Of a DNA stretch of 64,000 bases, positions 9,652 through 19,253 are shown one piece after another. The DNA lies in contig NZ_JAATTV010000014.1 in assembly GCF_013414195.1 (NCBI RefSeq), positions 1 to 64,000 of the forward strand, written 5' to 3'. This stretch comes from Psychrobacter sp. BI730 (GTDB lineage Bacteria > Pseudomonadota > Gammaproteobacteria > Pseudomonadales > Moraxellaceae). The position numbers and the translations under genes were made by a program. Under the pieces are notes generated by a model. That model was not told the DNA's origin. It saw only the letters and a list, made by a program, of their open reading frames with translations, and ran no database searches. Each line of letters begins with the position of its first letter. The stretch's first letter is position 1.

Positions 9652-10548
9652 ATGACGTATAAAAATGTAACTGTCGCTGGAAGCGGCATCCTAGGCTATC
9701 AAATTGCTTTTCAGGCCGCATTTCATGGTTTTAATGTCAGTGTCTATGACATCAATGATGATGTTTTAGAAAAAGCAAAGTCAAAATTTCAATTGATGTG
9801 TAAGGCTTTTCGAAAGGATTTGAGGGCAACTCAAGAGCAGCTGGATAAGGCTTTTGATAATCTCAGCTACACCTCAGACTTAGCAGAAGCAATCAAAGAT
9901 GCTGAGCTGATGATTGAAGCCATTCCCGAGATTCCTGAAATTAAAATCGAATTTTATGAAAAACTTGCCAAACTAGCGCCAGAGAAAACCATCTTTGCGA
10001 CCAATACCTCTACCTTACTTCCTAGTCAGTTTGCAGAATCAACGGGACGACCTGCGCAGTTTTTAGCGCTACACTTTGCCAATAAAATTTGGATGCATAA
10101 TGTCGCCGAAATCATGGGGCATCCTGGGACAGATCCTAACGTATTTGATGAGGTTGTTGCTTTTGCTACTGCCATCGGTATGGTGGCAATGCCGCTGGAT
10201 AAGGAGCAACCCGGCTATATTATGAACAGTTTGTTGGCGCCTTTTATAGATGCAGCTTTGCAATTGGTTGCAAAAGAGGTCGCCGATCCACATACGATAG
10301 ATAAAACGTGGATGATAGTAACTGGCGCACCGTCAGGTCCCTTTGCCATATTGGATACTATCGGTATCAATACTGCCTACAACATCACGAAGCTATCTGC
10401 TGAAAAAACTCAAAACCCTGTAAGGTTTAAGGCTGCTCAATATTTAAAAGAGCAATTAATCGATCAAAACAAACTAGGATTCGCGACTGGTGAAGGATTT
10501 TATACGTATCCAAACCCAGCCTTTATGCGCCCTGAGTTTTTAAAATAA
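9652..10548 (+). CDS. 3-hydroxyacyl-CoA dehydrogenase family oxidoreductase
   Basis: A 298-residue protein of the 3-hydroxybutyryl/3-hydroxyacyl-CoA dehydrogenase fold. The N-terminal Rossmann domain begins VTVAGSGILGYQIAFQAAFHGFNVSVYD (residues about 6-33) and contains EAIPEIPEIK and FATNTSTLLPS. The C-terminal helical domain has the PGYIMNSLLAPFIDAA segment and GPFAILDTIG. The likely reaction is NAD-dependent oxidation of a 3-hydroxyacyl-CoA or a related 3-hydroxy acid. It stands alone, with AGGAAATAAATACA before the ATG and a hairpin terminator after. The exact substrate is unknown. Confidence 0.82.
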   Translation: MTYKNVTVAGSGILGYQIAFQAAFHGFNVSVYDINDDVLEKAKSKFQLMCKAFRKDLRATQEQLDKAFDNLSYTSDLAEAIKDAELMIEAIPEIPEIKIEFYEKLAKLAPEKTIFATNTSTLLPSQFAESTGRPAQFLALHFANKIWMHNVAEIMGHPGTDPNVFDEVVAFATAIGMVAMPLDKEQPGYIMNSLLAPFIDAALQLVAKEVADPHTIDKTWMIVTGAPSGPFAILDTIGINTAYNITKLSAEKTQNPVRFKAAQYLKEQLIDQNKLGFATGEGFYTYPNPAFMRPEFLK

Positions 10549-10580
10549 TAAATAGCTTTCAAACTGGCTCCAAAACACAA

Positions 10581-10621
10581 AAGGCCATTCAAGCTGTATA
10601 TTGCATCGCTTGAATGGCCTT
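10581..10621 (+). terminator. Long hairpin downstream of the dehydrogenase gene
   Basis: Perfect 14-bp arms AAGGCCATTCAAGC and GCTTGAATGGCCTT surround a 13-base loop. There is no long T tract, so termination may be weaker or factor-assisted. It lies 33 bp past the stop codon. Confidence 0.65.
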
Positions 10622-10713
10622 GTCAGTCGCGCATTTTATCTAACTAAATATCTTGATATTAGGGTTTACTTTCGGCGATGACTATCCAAACCTATCTACG
10701 TTATGTTTGTTCA

Positions 10714-10959
10714 CTAAAAAGAAAAGTCATATCGCGTCAATGCAACGATCTCAATTGGCACTGCATACTTCCAAGGCATACCGCCCGTACAGTAGAACTG
10801 GCCGTCTTCAAAAGCCACAATGCGAGATGTGAAGTCATTACCTACCTGATCTTTTAGAGCATTCTCATCACTCTCATCACTTACAGCACACCATATACTT
10901 TGATGACCGTCCTCAAGCATTGAACGAGTTAGTTCGCTTCCAACAATTACCGTATCCAT
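10714..10959 (-). CDS. Small protein of unknown function, paralogue of the 11215-11466 product
   Basis: An 81-residue acidic protein, not recognised as any named family. It shares an ordered set of motifs with its neighbour at 11215-11466: GSELT near the start, then WCAVS, a middle ending in IVAF, a DQF/GQF-C pair, W-YAV, and a C-terminal ALT--D. Two cysteines (WCAVS and FYCTGG) are conserved in both. No signal peptide or membrane segment is visible. The ATG at 10959 is preferred over one 24 bases upstream because AGGAG lies seven bases before it. The pair sits in its own AT-rich island between a dehydrogenase and the PQQ operon. Confidence 0.65.
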   Translation of the reverse strand: MDTVIVGSELTRSMLEDGHQSIWCAVSDESDENALKDQVGNDFTSRIVAFEDGQFYCTGGMPWKYAVPIEIVALTRYDFSF

Positions 10960-11214
10960 GTTGTTACTCCTATTCAATGACAATGATTAGTAAGCTAAAC
11001 AAGTGGCTTCATAACAGCAATTACTTGAGCATCTTCGAACTTGTTTTATCTATCGTTGCAAAATATTAGTGGCTAGACAGATGAGCTTATAAATAGATAG
11101 TACAGATGTATTGTCAACTAGAACAAGAAGTTGTAGACAGATGGTAGATTTTCATGCATAGGCTGTAAAACTAACCTGCATTTAGAGTATAACAGTCATT
11201 ATACTGATAATGAG

Positions 11215-11466
11215 TTATAGCCCCACATCATCTTGAGTAAGCGCCACTCTCTTTACTGAGACAGCGTACTCCCATAGATCACCTTTATCACAAACGAACT
11301 GGTCGTTATTAAAGGCTACAATAGGAACCAGTAATTCGTAGTAACCATTATCTATGGTTGCGATAGCATAATCATCGCTAACGTTGCTGACAGCACACCA
11401 TACATAGTTGCTGACATTTCCCAAGATGGCTTTGGTTAATTCACTGCCTTGTAATTCAGCAATCAT
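11215..11466 (-). CDS. Small protein of unknown function, paralogue of the 10714-10959 product
   Basis: An 83-residue acidic protein, unrecognised. It aligns end to end with the protein encoded 256 bp downstream: GSELTKAIL, VWCAVSNVSD, PIVAFNNDQFVC, LWEYAV and VALTQDD. The spacing of the two cysteines and of the W-YAV segment is the same, so the two genes come from an old duplication. TGGAG stands before the ATG. The gap between the pair is AT-rich and has room for a separate promoter, so each may be expressed alone. Function cannot be inferred. Confidence 0.65.
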   Translation of the reverse strand: MIAELQGSELTKAILGNVSNYVWCAVSNVSDDYAIATIDNGYYELLVPIVAFNNDQFVCDKGDLWEYAVSVKRVALTQDDVGL

Positions 11467-11829
11467 CTTCAGGCTCCAGTATCTATCAATTTAATCTATT
11501 ACTTTATAGATAAATTCGGTTTTTGCAATATACGTGTATAACTCATAAGTTCTCGAATACGCTTAACTCCCCTCGAGCAGATTTTTTATAGTTATAATTT
11601 ATGCTCAATCTATTCAAAGGTATTTTTAATCTTATGCTCGATATACTGTCTTTTCGGTATGATAAATCGGCTTTCATTTATGCTATAACAGACTGCTTAA
11701 TCGATGCTCGTTAACGCTTTACTAACATCTAATAAATTGACAGCGGGGGGCAGCTTATACTACCCTTTATCACTCATTCACTTTATTAATCTTACTTCTT
11801 AAATAGTAAGATCGTTCCGGAGTAACCCC
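11467..11829. other. Leader and promoter region of the pqq operon
   Basis: No gene is visible. TTGACA at 11738-11743 and TATACT at 11756-11761 look like promoter boxes, but only 12 bases separate them, too few for a standard sigma-70 promoter. The pqqA promoter must lie in this interval or slightly upstream. Confidence 0.35.
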
Positions 11830-11904
11830 ATGCAGTGGACCAAACCAGCTTTTCAAGACATTCGTATCGGTTTCGAAGTGACTATGTATTTCGAAGCACG
11901 CTAA
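11830..11904 (+). CDS. pqqA: PqqA, precursor peptide of pyrroloquinoline quinone
   Basis: A 24-residue peptide beginning MQWTKPAF, with the glutamate and tyrosine that are cross-linked to form PQQ at positions 16 and 20 ([10 protein letters not shown]). Length and the E-x-x-x-Y spacing match the family exactly. A CGGAG ribosome-binding site lies nine bases upstream. It is the first gene of the operon and is followed by a hairpin terminator, the usual arrangement for making far more peptide substrate than enzyme. Confidence 0.96.
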   Translation: MQWTKPAFQDIRIGFEVTMYFEAR

Positions 11905-11927
11905 AACTTATTAGCACTCAATCCATT

Positions 11928-11958
11928 AAAAGCCCTAGATGATTAGGGCTTTTATTTT
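11928..11958 (+). terminator. Terminator/attenuator between pqqA and pqqB
   Basis: Ten-bp arms AAAAGCCCTA and TAGGGCTTTT with a six-base loop are followed by a T-rich tract (TTTATTTTTTT). It stands 24 bp after pqqA and 18 bp before pqqB. Partial readthrough would give abundant pqqA message and lower pqqB-E expression. Confidence 0.85.
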
Positions 11959-11975
11959 TTTGGAAATATTGATTT

Positions 11976-12887
11976 ATGTATATTCACGTTTTAGGCTCAG
12001 CTGCTGGTGGTGGTTTCCCGCAGTGGAACTGTAACTGCGATAATTGCCACGGTGTCCGTCAAGGCACGATTCAGGCAAAAACCCGTACCCAATCTTCGAT
12101 AGCCATATCAGAAAATGGTGTGGATTGGATCTTATTCAACGCGTCACCTGATATCCGCCAACAATTATTTGAGTTCAAGGCAGCACAGCCAGCACGTCAA
12201 TTGAGAGATACAGGCATCACCAATGTGGTCTTAATGGACAGTCAGCTTGACCATACGACTGGGCTATTGACCCTACGTGAAGGCTGTCCAATGCCTGTTT
12301 GGTGTACGGACATGGTCTATCAAGATCTAACGACAGGATTTCCTCTCTTTAATATGTTAAAGCACTGGAATGGCGGCTTGCAACATCATCAAATTGATCC
12401 AAAGAAGACCTTTAAGATTGAAGGGTTTGACAATTTAGAATTGACGCCTTTAGTGATTAGAAGCTCTGCACCGCCCTATTCTCCGCACCGTAATGACCCG
12501 CATGATGGCGACAATATTGCGCTGATTGTAAAAGACTTAAAAACACAAAAACAACTCTTTTATGCGCCAGGTCTAGGTAAGATGGACGATCAAGTAATGC
12601 AAATCATGAAAAGCTCTGATTGCGTAATGATTGACGGTACGCTATGGACGGACAATGAAATGCAAGAGTGCGGTGTTGGTACAAAAACTGGTCAAGACAT
12701 GGGACATTTGCATATCAGTGGTGAAGATGGCTCATTGCATTATCTAGACCAGCTCGATAACGCTCGTAAGGTATTGATTCATATCAATAATACCAATCCG
12801 ATATTGAATGAACAGTCTGAACAGGCTGCGACATTAAAACAACATGGTGTTGAAGTGGCATTTGATGGTATGCAAATTGAGCTTTAA
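11976..12887 (+). CDS. pqqB: PqqB, PQQ biosynthesis metallo-beta-lactamase-fold protein
   Basis: A 303-residue PqqB of normal length. It opens with the family signature [21 protein letters not shown], whose cysteines bind structural zinc. Later blocks [18 protein letters not shown] and [12 protein letters not shown] belong to the metallo-beta-lactamase fold. PqqB is a cytosolic iron-dependent hydroxylase acting in PQQ formation upstream of PqqC. The gene follows the pqqA terminator and precedes pqqC by 44 bp. Confidence 0.95.
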   Translation: MYIHVLGSAAGGGFPQWNCNCDNCHGVRQGTIQAKTRTQSSIAISENGVDWILFNASPDIRQQLFEFKAAQPARQLRDTGITNVVLMDSQLDHTTGLLTLREGCPMPVWCTDMVYQDLTTGFPLFNMLKHWNGGLQHHQIDPKKTFKIEGFDNLELTPLVIRSSAPPYSPHRNDPHDGDNIALIVKDLKTQKQLFYAPGLGKMDDQVMQIMKSSDCVMIDGTLWTDNEMQECGVGTKTGQDMGHLHISGEDGSLHYLDQLDNARKVLIHINNTNPILNEQSEQAATLKQHGVEVAFDGMQIEL

Positions 12888-12931
12888 GACAAACGGTAAG
12901 GTAAAGATAGCAATCGTAAGGTGAAAACACA

Positions 12932-13690
12932 ATGCAAGAAGAAAACACAGCACTCAGTCCAGAAGCGTTTGAACAAGCGATTATGGCAAAAGGTCAGTAT
13001 TATCATATCCACCATCCTTTTCATATCATGATGCATGAAGGCAAAGCCAGCCAGCAGCAAATCCAAGCGTGGGTTGCCAATCGATTTTATTATCAGATCA
13101 ACATTCCATTGAAAGACGCGGCCATTATGGCAAACTGTCCTGATCAGCGCGTGCGTCAAGAATGGATTCAGCGTATGATTGATCAAGATGGCGTCTATCC
13201 TGACGGTGGTGGTCGTGAAGCGTGGTTGGGTCTAGCAGAAGCAGTTGGTTTGACTCGTGAGCAGGTGATTTCTGAAGAGCTGGTACTACCAGGTGTGCGT
13301 TTTGCCGTCGATGCTTATGTGAACTTTGCACGGCGTACCTCATGGCGAGAAGCCGCCAGTAGCTCACTGACTGAGCTGTTTGCCCCGCAGATTCATCAGT
13401 CGCGTTTAGAGTCGTGGCCCAAGCATTACCCTTGGATAAAAGAACAAGGCTATACCTATTTCCGCTCACGCTTGAGTCAAGCGCGCCGCGATGTTGAGCA
13501 TGGTCTGACCATCACACTCGACTCATTCAAAACAGCCGAGCAACAAGAGCGTATGCTTGAGATCCTACAGTTTAAGCTCGATATCTTATGGACAATCTTG
13601 GATTCCTTGAGCTTGGCCTATGTGCATAATCAAGCCCCTTATCAAAGCGTTACCACTGACAATGTCTGGCATAAAGGATTGTTTAAATGA
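12932..13690 (+). CDS. pqqC: PqqC, pyrroloquinoline-quinone synthase
   Basis: A 252-residue PqqC, normal length. It performs the last step, oxidative ring closure of AHQQ to PQQ without a cofactor. Characteristic helices are visible: [41 protein letters not shown], the catalytic His/Arg region [10 protein letters not shown], and [21 protein letters not shown]. Its stop overlaps the pqqD start by ATGA (13687-13690), which implies translational coupling. Confidence 0.96.
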   Translation: MQEENTALSPEAFEQAIMAKGQYYHIHHPFHIMMHEGKASQQQIQAWVANRFYYQINIPLKDAAIMANCPDQRVRQEWIQRMIDQDGVYPDGGGREAWLGLAEAVGLTREQVISEELVLPGVRFAVDAYVNFARRTSWREAASSSLTELFAPQIHQSRLESWPKHYPWIKEQGYTYFRSRLSQARRDVEHGLTITLDSFKTAEQQERMLEILQFKLDILWTILDSLSLAYVHNQAPYQSVTTDNVWHKGLFK

Positions 13691-13983
13691 GTATACCTGC
13701 TAGTTTACCTGAGCTGGATCAATCCATCGTACCGGTATGGCGTCACGGTTATCGTTTTCAGTTTGAGCCTGCGCAAAACGCCTATGTCTTACTCTATCCT
13801 GAGGGTATGATTAAGCTCAATGACAGTGCCAGCATCATTGGGCAACATATTGATGGTAAAGCGTCCATTGCTGATATTATCCAAAAGGTACAAGCTATGT
13901 TTGGGGATATCCCCGAAATCGAGCAAGACATCATTGAATATATGCTGGTCGCCCAGCGTGAACATTGGATTGATTTAGTATGA
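13687..13983 (+). CDS. pqqD: PqqD, PqqA-binding chaperone
   Basis: A 98-residue PqqD, the small RiPP-recognition protein that holds the PqqA peptide and presents it to PqqE. The block [26 protein letters not shown] and the C-terminal helix region are typical. It is coupled on both sides by four-base ATGA overlaps, to pqqC upstream and pqqE downstream. Standalone PqqD is the common form; it is not fused to PqqC here. Confidence 0.95.
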   Translation: MSIPASLPELDQSIVPVWRHGYRFQFEPAQNAYVLLYPEGMIKLNDSASIIGQHIDGKASIADIIQKVQAMFGDIPEIEQDIIEYMLVAQREHWIDLV

Positions 13984-15152
13984 CTGCGCCAGTCGGGCTA
14001 CCGCTATGGCTGCTTGCTGAGCTGACCTATCGCTGCCCCTTACAATGCCCCTATTGCTCAAACCCTATTGACTATGCTCAGTATAAAGAAGAGCTAACGA
14101 CAGAGGAATGGTTTGATGTGTTTGATCAGGCGCGGCAAATGGGCGCGGTACAGCTTGGCTTTTCTGGCGGTGAACCACTGGTTCGTCAAGACCTAGAAGA
14201 GCTGGTCGCTTATGCGCATAACCAAGGCTTTTATACTAACTTGATCACGTCGGGTATGGGATTGACCGAAGCTCGGATTGCGCGTTTAAAAGAAGCAGGT
14301 CTTCAGCATATTCAAATTAGCTTTCAAGCCAGTGATCCAACGGTCAACAATGCCTTGGCAGGTTCAAAGCATGCCTTTGAGCAAAAATATGAGATGTCAC
14401 GTCTGGTTAAGCAATACGACTATCCGATGGTACTTAACTTTGTCATTCATCGGCAAAACATCGATCAGATTGACCAGATTATTGAGCTGTGCTTAGAGCT
14501 GGAAGCCGACACGGTCGAGCTGGCTATTTGTCAGTTTTATGGTTGGGCGTTTGAGAACATAGAGGGTTTGCTACCAACCAAAGCGCAAGTGGTCCGAGCT
14601 GAACGCATTACCAATGAATACCGTAAGCAGATTGAAGAACGTGGTATCAAGTGCAAACTTATTTTTGTGGTGCCTGATTATTATGAAGAACGTCCAAAGC
14701 CCTGTATGGATGGCTGGGGCAAGATTTTCTTAACAGTGGCCCCAGACGGTACAGCTCTACCTTGCCATGCTGCCAGACAAATGCCAATACAGTTTCCTAA
14801 TGTACGACATACACCACTGTCAGATATTTGGTATGACTCTGCGAGCTTCAATCAGTTTCGCGGTGATGACTGGATGCCCGACATCTGTCAAAGCTGCCCA
14901 GACAAAGAGCGCGATTATGGCGGCTGCCGTTGCCAAGCGTTTATGCTGACTGGGGACGCCAAAAACGCCGATCCTGTCTGTGGTAAATCGCCTTATCACT
15001 ACCTGATTGAGGAGGCGCGTATCAACAGCGAGACGCCTGTACCTTTTGAAGAGTTGCGCTTTCGTAATCCAAAAAATTCTAAAACACTGAGTAACAAGCA
15101 GCTGAATAAAGACAAACTGATTCCTACTCGTATGGTGACAGGTGAAATATGA
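13980..15152 (+). CDS. pqqE: PqqE, radical SAM enzyme of PQQ synthesis
   Basis: A 390-residue radical SAM protein. The CxxxCxxC cluster motif is at Cys19, Cys23 and Cys26 (CPLQCPYC), followed by [12 protein letters not shown]-terminal SPASM region carries the auxiliary-cluster cysteines ([31 protein letters not shown]). PqqE joins the glutamate and tyrosine of PqqA by a carbon-carbon bond with PqqD as partner. Its stop overlaps the following dipeptidase start by ATGA at 15149-15152. Confidence 0.95.
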   Translation: MTAPVGLPLWLLAELTYRCPLQCPYCSNPIDYAQYKEELTTEEWFDVFDQARQMGAVQLGFSGGEPLVRQDLEELVAYAHNQGFYTNLITSGMGLTEARIARLKEAGLQHIQISFQASDPTVNNALAGSKHAFEQKYEMSRLVKQYDYPMVLNFVIHRQNIDQIDQIIELCLELEADTVELAICQFYGWAFENIEGLLPTKAQVVRAERITNEYRKQIEERGIKCKLIFVVPDYYEERPKPCMDGWGKIFLTVAPDGTALPCHAARQMPIQFPNVRHTPLSDIWYDSASFNQFRGDDWMPDICQSCPDKERDYGGCRCQAFMLTGDAKNADPVCGKSPYHYLIEEARINSETPVPFEELRFRNPKNSKTLSNKQLNKDKLIPTRMVTGEI

Positions 15153-16204
15153 ATGCTAATACTAAGCCTGTCATATTTGATGGACATAACGATCTGTTGA
15201 CCCGCCTTTGGCTGAGTTCAGCTGCCGATCCGTTACATGACTTTATTTATGGCGCGTTACCGGGACATTTAGATTTAAAGCGCTGCCAACAAGCAGGATG
15301 GATGGGCGGATTGTTTTCTATCTTTTTGCCGCCCTATGCTTATGTGAAAAATAATCACCCTGAAAAACTATCTAATCCTACAAATTCAGACTTCACTCCG
15401 CAAGAAATCGTCGATATCTGCTGTGCACAATTAGAACTTGCACAGCAATTGCAGGCGCGATCAGACGGTCATATTCAAATTTGCACCTCGTTAGAACAAA
15501 TTCAGGCCTGTCAGCAGAATAAGCAACTGGGTATTGTATTGCATTTAGAAGGTGCTGAATTTTTAGCCATACAGTCTGACTTATTAGATGTGTTTTATGA
15601 TGCCGGACTCAGAAGCATTGGCCCACTATGGAATAGAAAGAGCCTCTTCGGTGATGGCTTGAATGCTTCCTTTCCGCACTCTCCAGATACAGGGTCTGGG
15701 CTCACGACTCAAGGTAAAGACCTCATTCTTAAATGCAGTGAAAAGCAGATGCTGATCGATGTGTCGCATATGAATGAGCGTGCTTTTTGGGATACGCTAG
15801 AGATTGCCTGCCAGCCTATTGTTGCGACACATTCAAACGCACATACTCTCTGTCAGCAAGCACGGAACTTAACTGATCAGCAGCTGGCTGCTATTAAACA
15901 AAGCGATGGTTTGGTTGGAGTGAATTTCGATGTGGCGTTTCTTCGTGCAGATGGACAACGTAATACGCAAACCTCGCTTGATGTGATTGTCGACCATCTT
16001 GATTATCTGATCGACCATCTAGGCGAAGATCACGTTGGTTTTGGCTCTGATTTTGATGGTTGTCTACTACCTGATGAGCTATCTGATATCAGTCAAATCT
16101 CCATGTTGATTGAGCGGATGCAACAACGCCATTTTTCTGATCCATTGATTGAAAAGATCACGTCAAAAAACTGGTTTACAGTGCTTGATAAGATATGGCA
16201 ATAA
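15149..16204 (+). CDS. M19 membrane-dipeptidase family protein in the pqq operon
   Basis: A 351-residue zinc dipeptidase of the renal dipeptidase family (M19). The metal site motifs are visible: [12 protein letters not shown] at residues about 9-20, [31 protein letters not shown] and GSDFDG. It overlaps pqqE by four bases and ends the operon. A similar dipeptidase follows pqqE in Acinetobacter. Its likely job is to trim peptide fragments around the cross-linked Glu-Tyr, since no pqqF/pqqG protease lies in this window; this is inference. No signal peptide is visible. Confidence 0.85.
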   Translation: MNANTKPVIFDGHNDLLTRLWLSSAADPLHDFIYGALPGHLDLKRCQQAGWMGGLFSIFLPPYAYVKNNHPEKLSNPTNSDFTPQEIVDICCAQLELAQQLQARSDGHIQICTSLEQIQACQQNKQLGIVLHLEGAEFLAIQSDLLDVFYDAGLRSIGPLWNRKSLFGDGLNASFPHSPDTGSGLTTQGKDLILKCSEKQMLIDVSHMNERAFWDTLEIACQPIVATHSNAHTLCQQARNLTDQQLAAIKQSDGLVGVNFDVAFLRADGQRNTQTSLDVIVDHLDYLIDHLGEDHVGFGSDFDGCLLPDELSDISQISMLIERMQQRHFSDPLIEKITSKNWFTVLDKIWQ

Positions 16205-16218
16205 TTATAATGGCCATC

Positions 16219-16248
16219 CAGCAATTACTGTCTAGGGATTGCTGTTTT
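16219..16248 (+). terminator. Terminator at the end of the pqq operon
   Basis: Arms CAGCAAT and ATTGCTG are followed by TTTTG on the plus strand, 15 bp after the dipeptidase stop. The stem is short, so strength is uncertain. Confidence 0.6.
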
Positions 16249-16286
16249 GCTCGTCTGATTAAATAGGGTCATCATTAATTTTCATT

Positions 16287-17201
16287 TTACCTTAATACCT
16301 GCTCTACCCGTTCAATCAAGTATTCTTTGACCGCATTAAACAATGGATCGATTAAGCGCCGTTCTGGACAAATCAAATACAGCGGATAGTTGGCCACTTG
16401 CCAGCCGTCCAACTCTACCTCGACAAGTCTCTCTGCCTTTAAATCGCCGGCTATATCTAACTGAGACTTTAATGCGATGCCTTTACCCGCCACTGCCCAG
16501 CGGCGTACAACGTCACCGTCTTTACTTCTGCGATTGCCATCCACGGCCACACGTTTAGTCTTTCCGGCTTTCTCAAAAGTCCACTCGCTCAAATACTTTT
16601 CATCATGACCCAAACGTAAGCAATTATGATGCGACAAATCTTGCGGCATTTTTGGGATACCGATATCCTTATCAATCTTGTTCAAATACTCCTTTGACGC
16701 ACACAGTATAGGTCGATTATTCAACACTATGGGTAGTGCGACCAGTGATGAATCTTTGGGTGCGCCATAACGTAATGCCAAATCAATCTGCTGACCGTAC
16801 AAGTCCACATAGCTGTCTGACATATGTAGCTGCACCGTCACTTTTGGGTGAATGTCTATAAAATCGTCCAACCAAGGCAAAATTAAGTTTCGTCCCAAAT
16901 CTGATGATGCCGACAGTCGAATTGTACCCGTCAGCTCAGCATCATTGTCATGTAGTCCTGCATAAGCATTGTCTAAGATAGCCACCGCATCTCGGCAATG
17001 CTTTAAATATTGCTCACCCTTGCTAGTTAAACGCAGCCTACGAGTAGAGCGAACAAATAATACCGTCTCAATTTCGGCTTCTAATCGCTTGACCGCTGCA
17101 CTCACAACTGCAGGCGACAGATCTAAATGCCGAGCACAGGCAGATAGGCTGCCTAAGCGAGCGGTCTCAATAAAAATACGTAAATCCTGCAAATTTTTCA
17201 T
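16287..17201 (-). CDS. LysR-family regulator divergent from a broken oxygenase gene
   Basis: A 304-residue LysR-type regulator: helix-turn-helix in LRIFIETARLGSLSACARHLDLSPAVVSAAVKRL (residues about 6-40) with STRRLRLTSKG, then the effector-binding domain. The ATG at 17201 is taken because AAGG lies eight bases upstream; the longest frame starts at a TTG 18 bases earlier. The 2OG-Fe(II) oxygenase pseudogene is divergent across 175 bp and is the probable former target. The binding site was not identified. Confidence 0.85.
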   Translation of the reverse strand: MKNLQDLRIFIETARLGSLSACARHLDLSPAVVSAAVKRLEAEIETVLFVRSTRRLRLTSKGEQYLKHCRDAVAILDNAYAGLHDNDAELTGTIRLSASSDLGRNLILPWLDDFIDIHPKVTVQLHMSDSYVDLYGQQIDLALRYGAPKDSSLVALPIVLNNRPILCASKEYLNKIDKDIGIPKMPQDLSHHNCLRLGHDEKYLSEWTFEKAGKTKRVAVDGNRRSKDGDVVRRWAVAGKGIALKSQLDIAGDLKAERLVEVELDGWQVANYPLYLICPERRLIDPLFNAVKEYLIERVEQVLR

Positions 17202-17376
17202 CGTCATGCCTTCGTTCAATTAGCGTCTAACTTAGCAACCACCATCGCTTGCTGCTGCTAGCCTCATCATTATATAAAAATTATTGAAACTGTTTCTCTA
17301 AACCTGCTGATTATCAAAATCATTAATTATAGTAGCATGCACCTATAAGATTTACTCACACATTTGGAGATACACG

Positions 17377-18355
17377 ATGGATACTATAATACGGCCTACG
17401 AGCACACAGGATACTCAACACCATAGCCACCATGATGGAGACAATCAACAGAGCGCACTACAGCAAGCACGCAACTTACCACTACCTTCAAAATCAGACA
17501 TGCTTAGACGTGCACCATCGGTAGAGCATTTCTGGCATCAAAACAGCCAGTTACTAGAGCAAGCATGGACAGAGTGGGAAACCACTGAGCATGACTTGCC
17601 TGTACTTGATGACTCATTATTTGATCCAACTCTACGTGATGCAGTGACGCAAGCGTGGCGCACTCCTTCTACGGAGACGGCTGTTAAAAATTTATGGCAA
17701 GAGATACTACCTGACGTATACCAAGGACAACTCTTTGATCCAGCACAACTATCAACGCTGCGCCGTTATCTGCAAGCAATCGCAGACGCTAATATCCCAA
17801 TACGTCCTCCTTACGGTATCGCATTGAACAGTACAGTAATGGGGCTATGCTAGATGCGCGCTCGTCAGGCTATTTGGCCATCCCTAATTTTCAGGCGTTT
17901 TATCATAAAGTCATGAATCAATATATGCGTCCTATCGCTCGGCTATTATTTGCCAATGTTTATGGCTATGACACTCAGACCTTTGGGTTCTCGATTCAAT
18001 ACCAGCCGACAGGCGACACATCGCTACAACTGCATACTGATGCTTCAGCGGTGACTATGAATATTAACCTAAATCTGCCAGGCGAAGACTTTACTGGATC
18101 AGAAGTTGACTTTGTTGATCGCCATTTGGGCAAACCAAACGTGCCATCTTTAAACCTGGCATGGCGATTATTCATAGAGGCTCGGTGCCGGACGCCGCAC
18201 ATCCAATTACTAGTGGCAAACGTACCAATATGGTGCTTTGGCTGTATGGCGATAATATGCAAATACCACGAGGAGTTGGGCTTAATAGTCATATTGATGC
18301 CAATCAACGTTGGACTGCTACGCACAGTCAGCCTGATAATTTCGCGCCGTTTTAA
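17377..18355 (+). pseudogene. 2OG-Fe(II) oxygenase, broken by two frameshifts
   Basis: Three consecutive reading frames join into one protein of about 326 residues. The first runs from 17377 to about 17830, the second to about 18153, the third to the TAA at 18353-18355. Each switch fits loss of one base: one near AACAGTACAG (about 17826-17836), one in the T run of ATCTTTAAACC (about 18149-18158). The joined protein has the 2-oxoglutarate oxygenase core: LQLHTDASAVTMNINL with the H-x-D pair, then IIHRGSVPDAAHPITSGKRTNMVLWLYG with the distal His and the basic 2OG ligand. Catalytic residues remain, so either decay is recent or the indels are sequencing errors. Confidence 0.75.
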
Positions 18356-18659
18356 GATGAGCTTATGCGTTTAATGGATTTATCAATTGATAAAGTACAT
18401 TCATTATACGTCCTAATATAGCTAATAAATAACCTTTAAACAGATTAGAAACGCCATATTCTCAAAATAATATTGAAAGTGTTTTCTCTTGTAGTTAGTG
18501 GTTCTAATGTATGAACTTTACTATTATGAGTCATCGCTAGGACGGGCTAATCATTCAACTTATCTATGCACGAATAAGGATTGAGTAGCACCGTTTGTTA
18601 AATCCGTTTGTATTACCAGCTGACTAAAAAACTGAAACTTACTTTACTTAAGGACAATC
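18356..18659. other. Intergenic stretch with a perfect 16-bp palindrome
   Basis: TTTATCAATTGATAAA at 18379-18394 is a perfect palindrome, 24 bp past the oxygenase stop. It could be an operator or a fortuitous AT-rich palindrome. The rest should hold the promoter of the nitroreductase fragment; no gene is seen. Confidence 0.4.
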
Positions 18660-18912
18660 ATGAAAACCATTAATGAAGCACTAAACTGGCGTTACAGCAC
18701 CAAAGTATTTGATGCCAATAAAAAGATATCTGCTGAAGATTTTGAGCAGATCAAAGACATGCTACAAATGAGTCCATCAAGCACCAATATTCAACCATGG
18801 AGCTTTGTCATTGCAGATGATGACGCAGGCAAAGCACGCATTGCCAAAAGCACGCAAGGTGCCTTTCATTTTAATACACCTAAAGTCTTAGATGCCTCAC
18901 ACGTGGTGGTTT
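18660..18912 (+). pseudogene. Nitroreductase family protein, 3' end removed at an IS3 element
   Basis: Only about 84 residues of an NfsB-type FMN nitroreductase remain: [29 protein letters not shown] and the [10 protein letters not shown] strand. Intact relatives are about 210-220 residues. At DASHVVV the sequence runs into the terminal repeat of the IS3 element; the frame then reads 14 codons of IS sequence and stops at 18956. The missing C-terminal half is not found on the far side of the IS. The fragment keeps its own start but lacks the dimer and FMN-binding parts, so it is surely inactive. Confidence 0.85.
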
Positions 18913-18977
18913 TGAGCTATGCTGAAAAAACTGTAGAACCAAACTTGGTAAACTAACGACTCAATGAGGAGTTTATC

Positions 18978-19253
18978 ATGACTAAGAAAATCAGAACCTA
19001 TAGTGCAGCATTCAAAGCTGAAGCCGTTAAAAAGATAGCAGATAATAAGGGCAATGTTTCAGCGACTGCAAAGCAGCTTGGCATCGCCATGCAGACATTA
19101 TCTAACTGGCAAAACAAAGCTGATAAAGGCCAGCTTATTGGTACTAAAGAATATGATCCTGAGCTCATGGCTATACTAGAAGATAATAAACGTCTTAAAC
19201 GTGATCTCAAAGTTGCTCAGGAAGAGAGAGAGATTCTAAATGAGGAAGGATAA
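18978..19253 (+). CDS. IS3-family transposase OrfA, C-terminus altered by a repeat insertion
   Basis: A 91-residue OrfA with the helix-turn-helix YSAAFKAEAVKKIADNKGNVSATAKQLGIAMQTLSNW (residues about 7-45) and a leucine-rich coil DNKRLKRDLKVAQEEREIL. After EREILNE the frame enters hairpin copy A and stops at TAA 19251-19253. If copy A is removed, using the repeated AATGAGG, the frame instead continues EREILNEATAYFANEER and stops, a typical OrfA end. The start has GAGGAG seven bases upstream. The truncation may affect production of an OrfAB fusion. Confidence 0.88.
   Translation: MTKKIRTYSAAFKAEAVKKIADNKGNVSATAKQLGIAMQTLSNWQNKADKGQLIGTKEYDPELMAILEDNKRLKRDLKVAQEEREILNEEG

Noticed and set aside
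9461..9721. 86-codon minus-strand frame
   Set aside because: AT-rich, low-complexity translation overlapping the start of the acyl-CoA dehydrogenase-type gene.
11738..11761. TTGACA/TATACT as the pqqA promoter
   Set aside because: The spacer is only 12 bases, too short for a sigma-70 promoter; mentioned only as a possibility in the region entry.
12884..13469. Long minus-strand frames opposite pqqC
   Set aside because: Shadows of a well-recognised coding gene; no start signals or domain features.
17641..17660. GACGCAAG match as a fourth copy of the two-hairpin element
   Set aside because: No flanking hairpins; it is ordinary coding sequence of the oxygenase gene.
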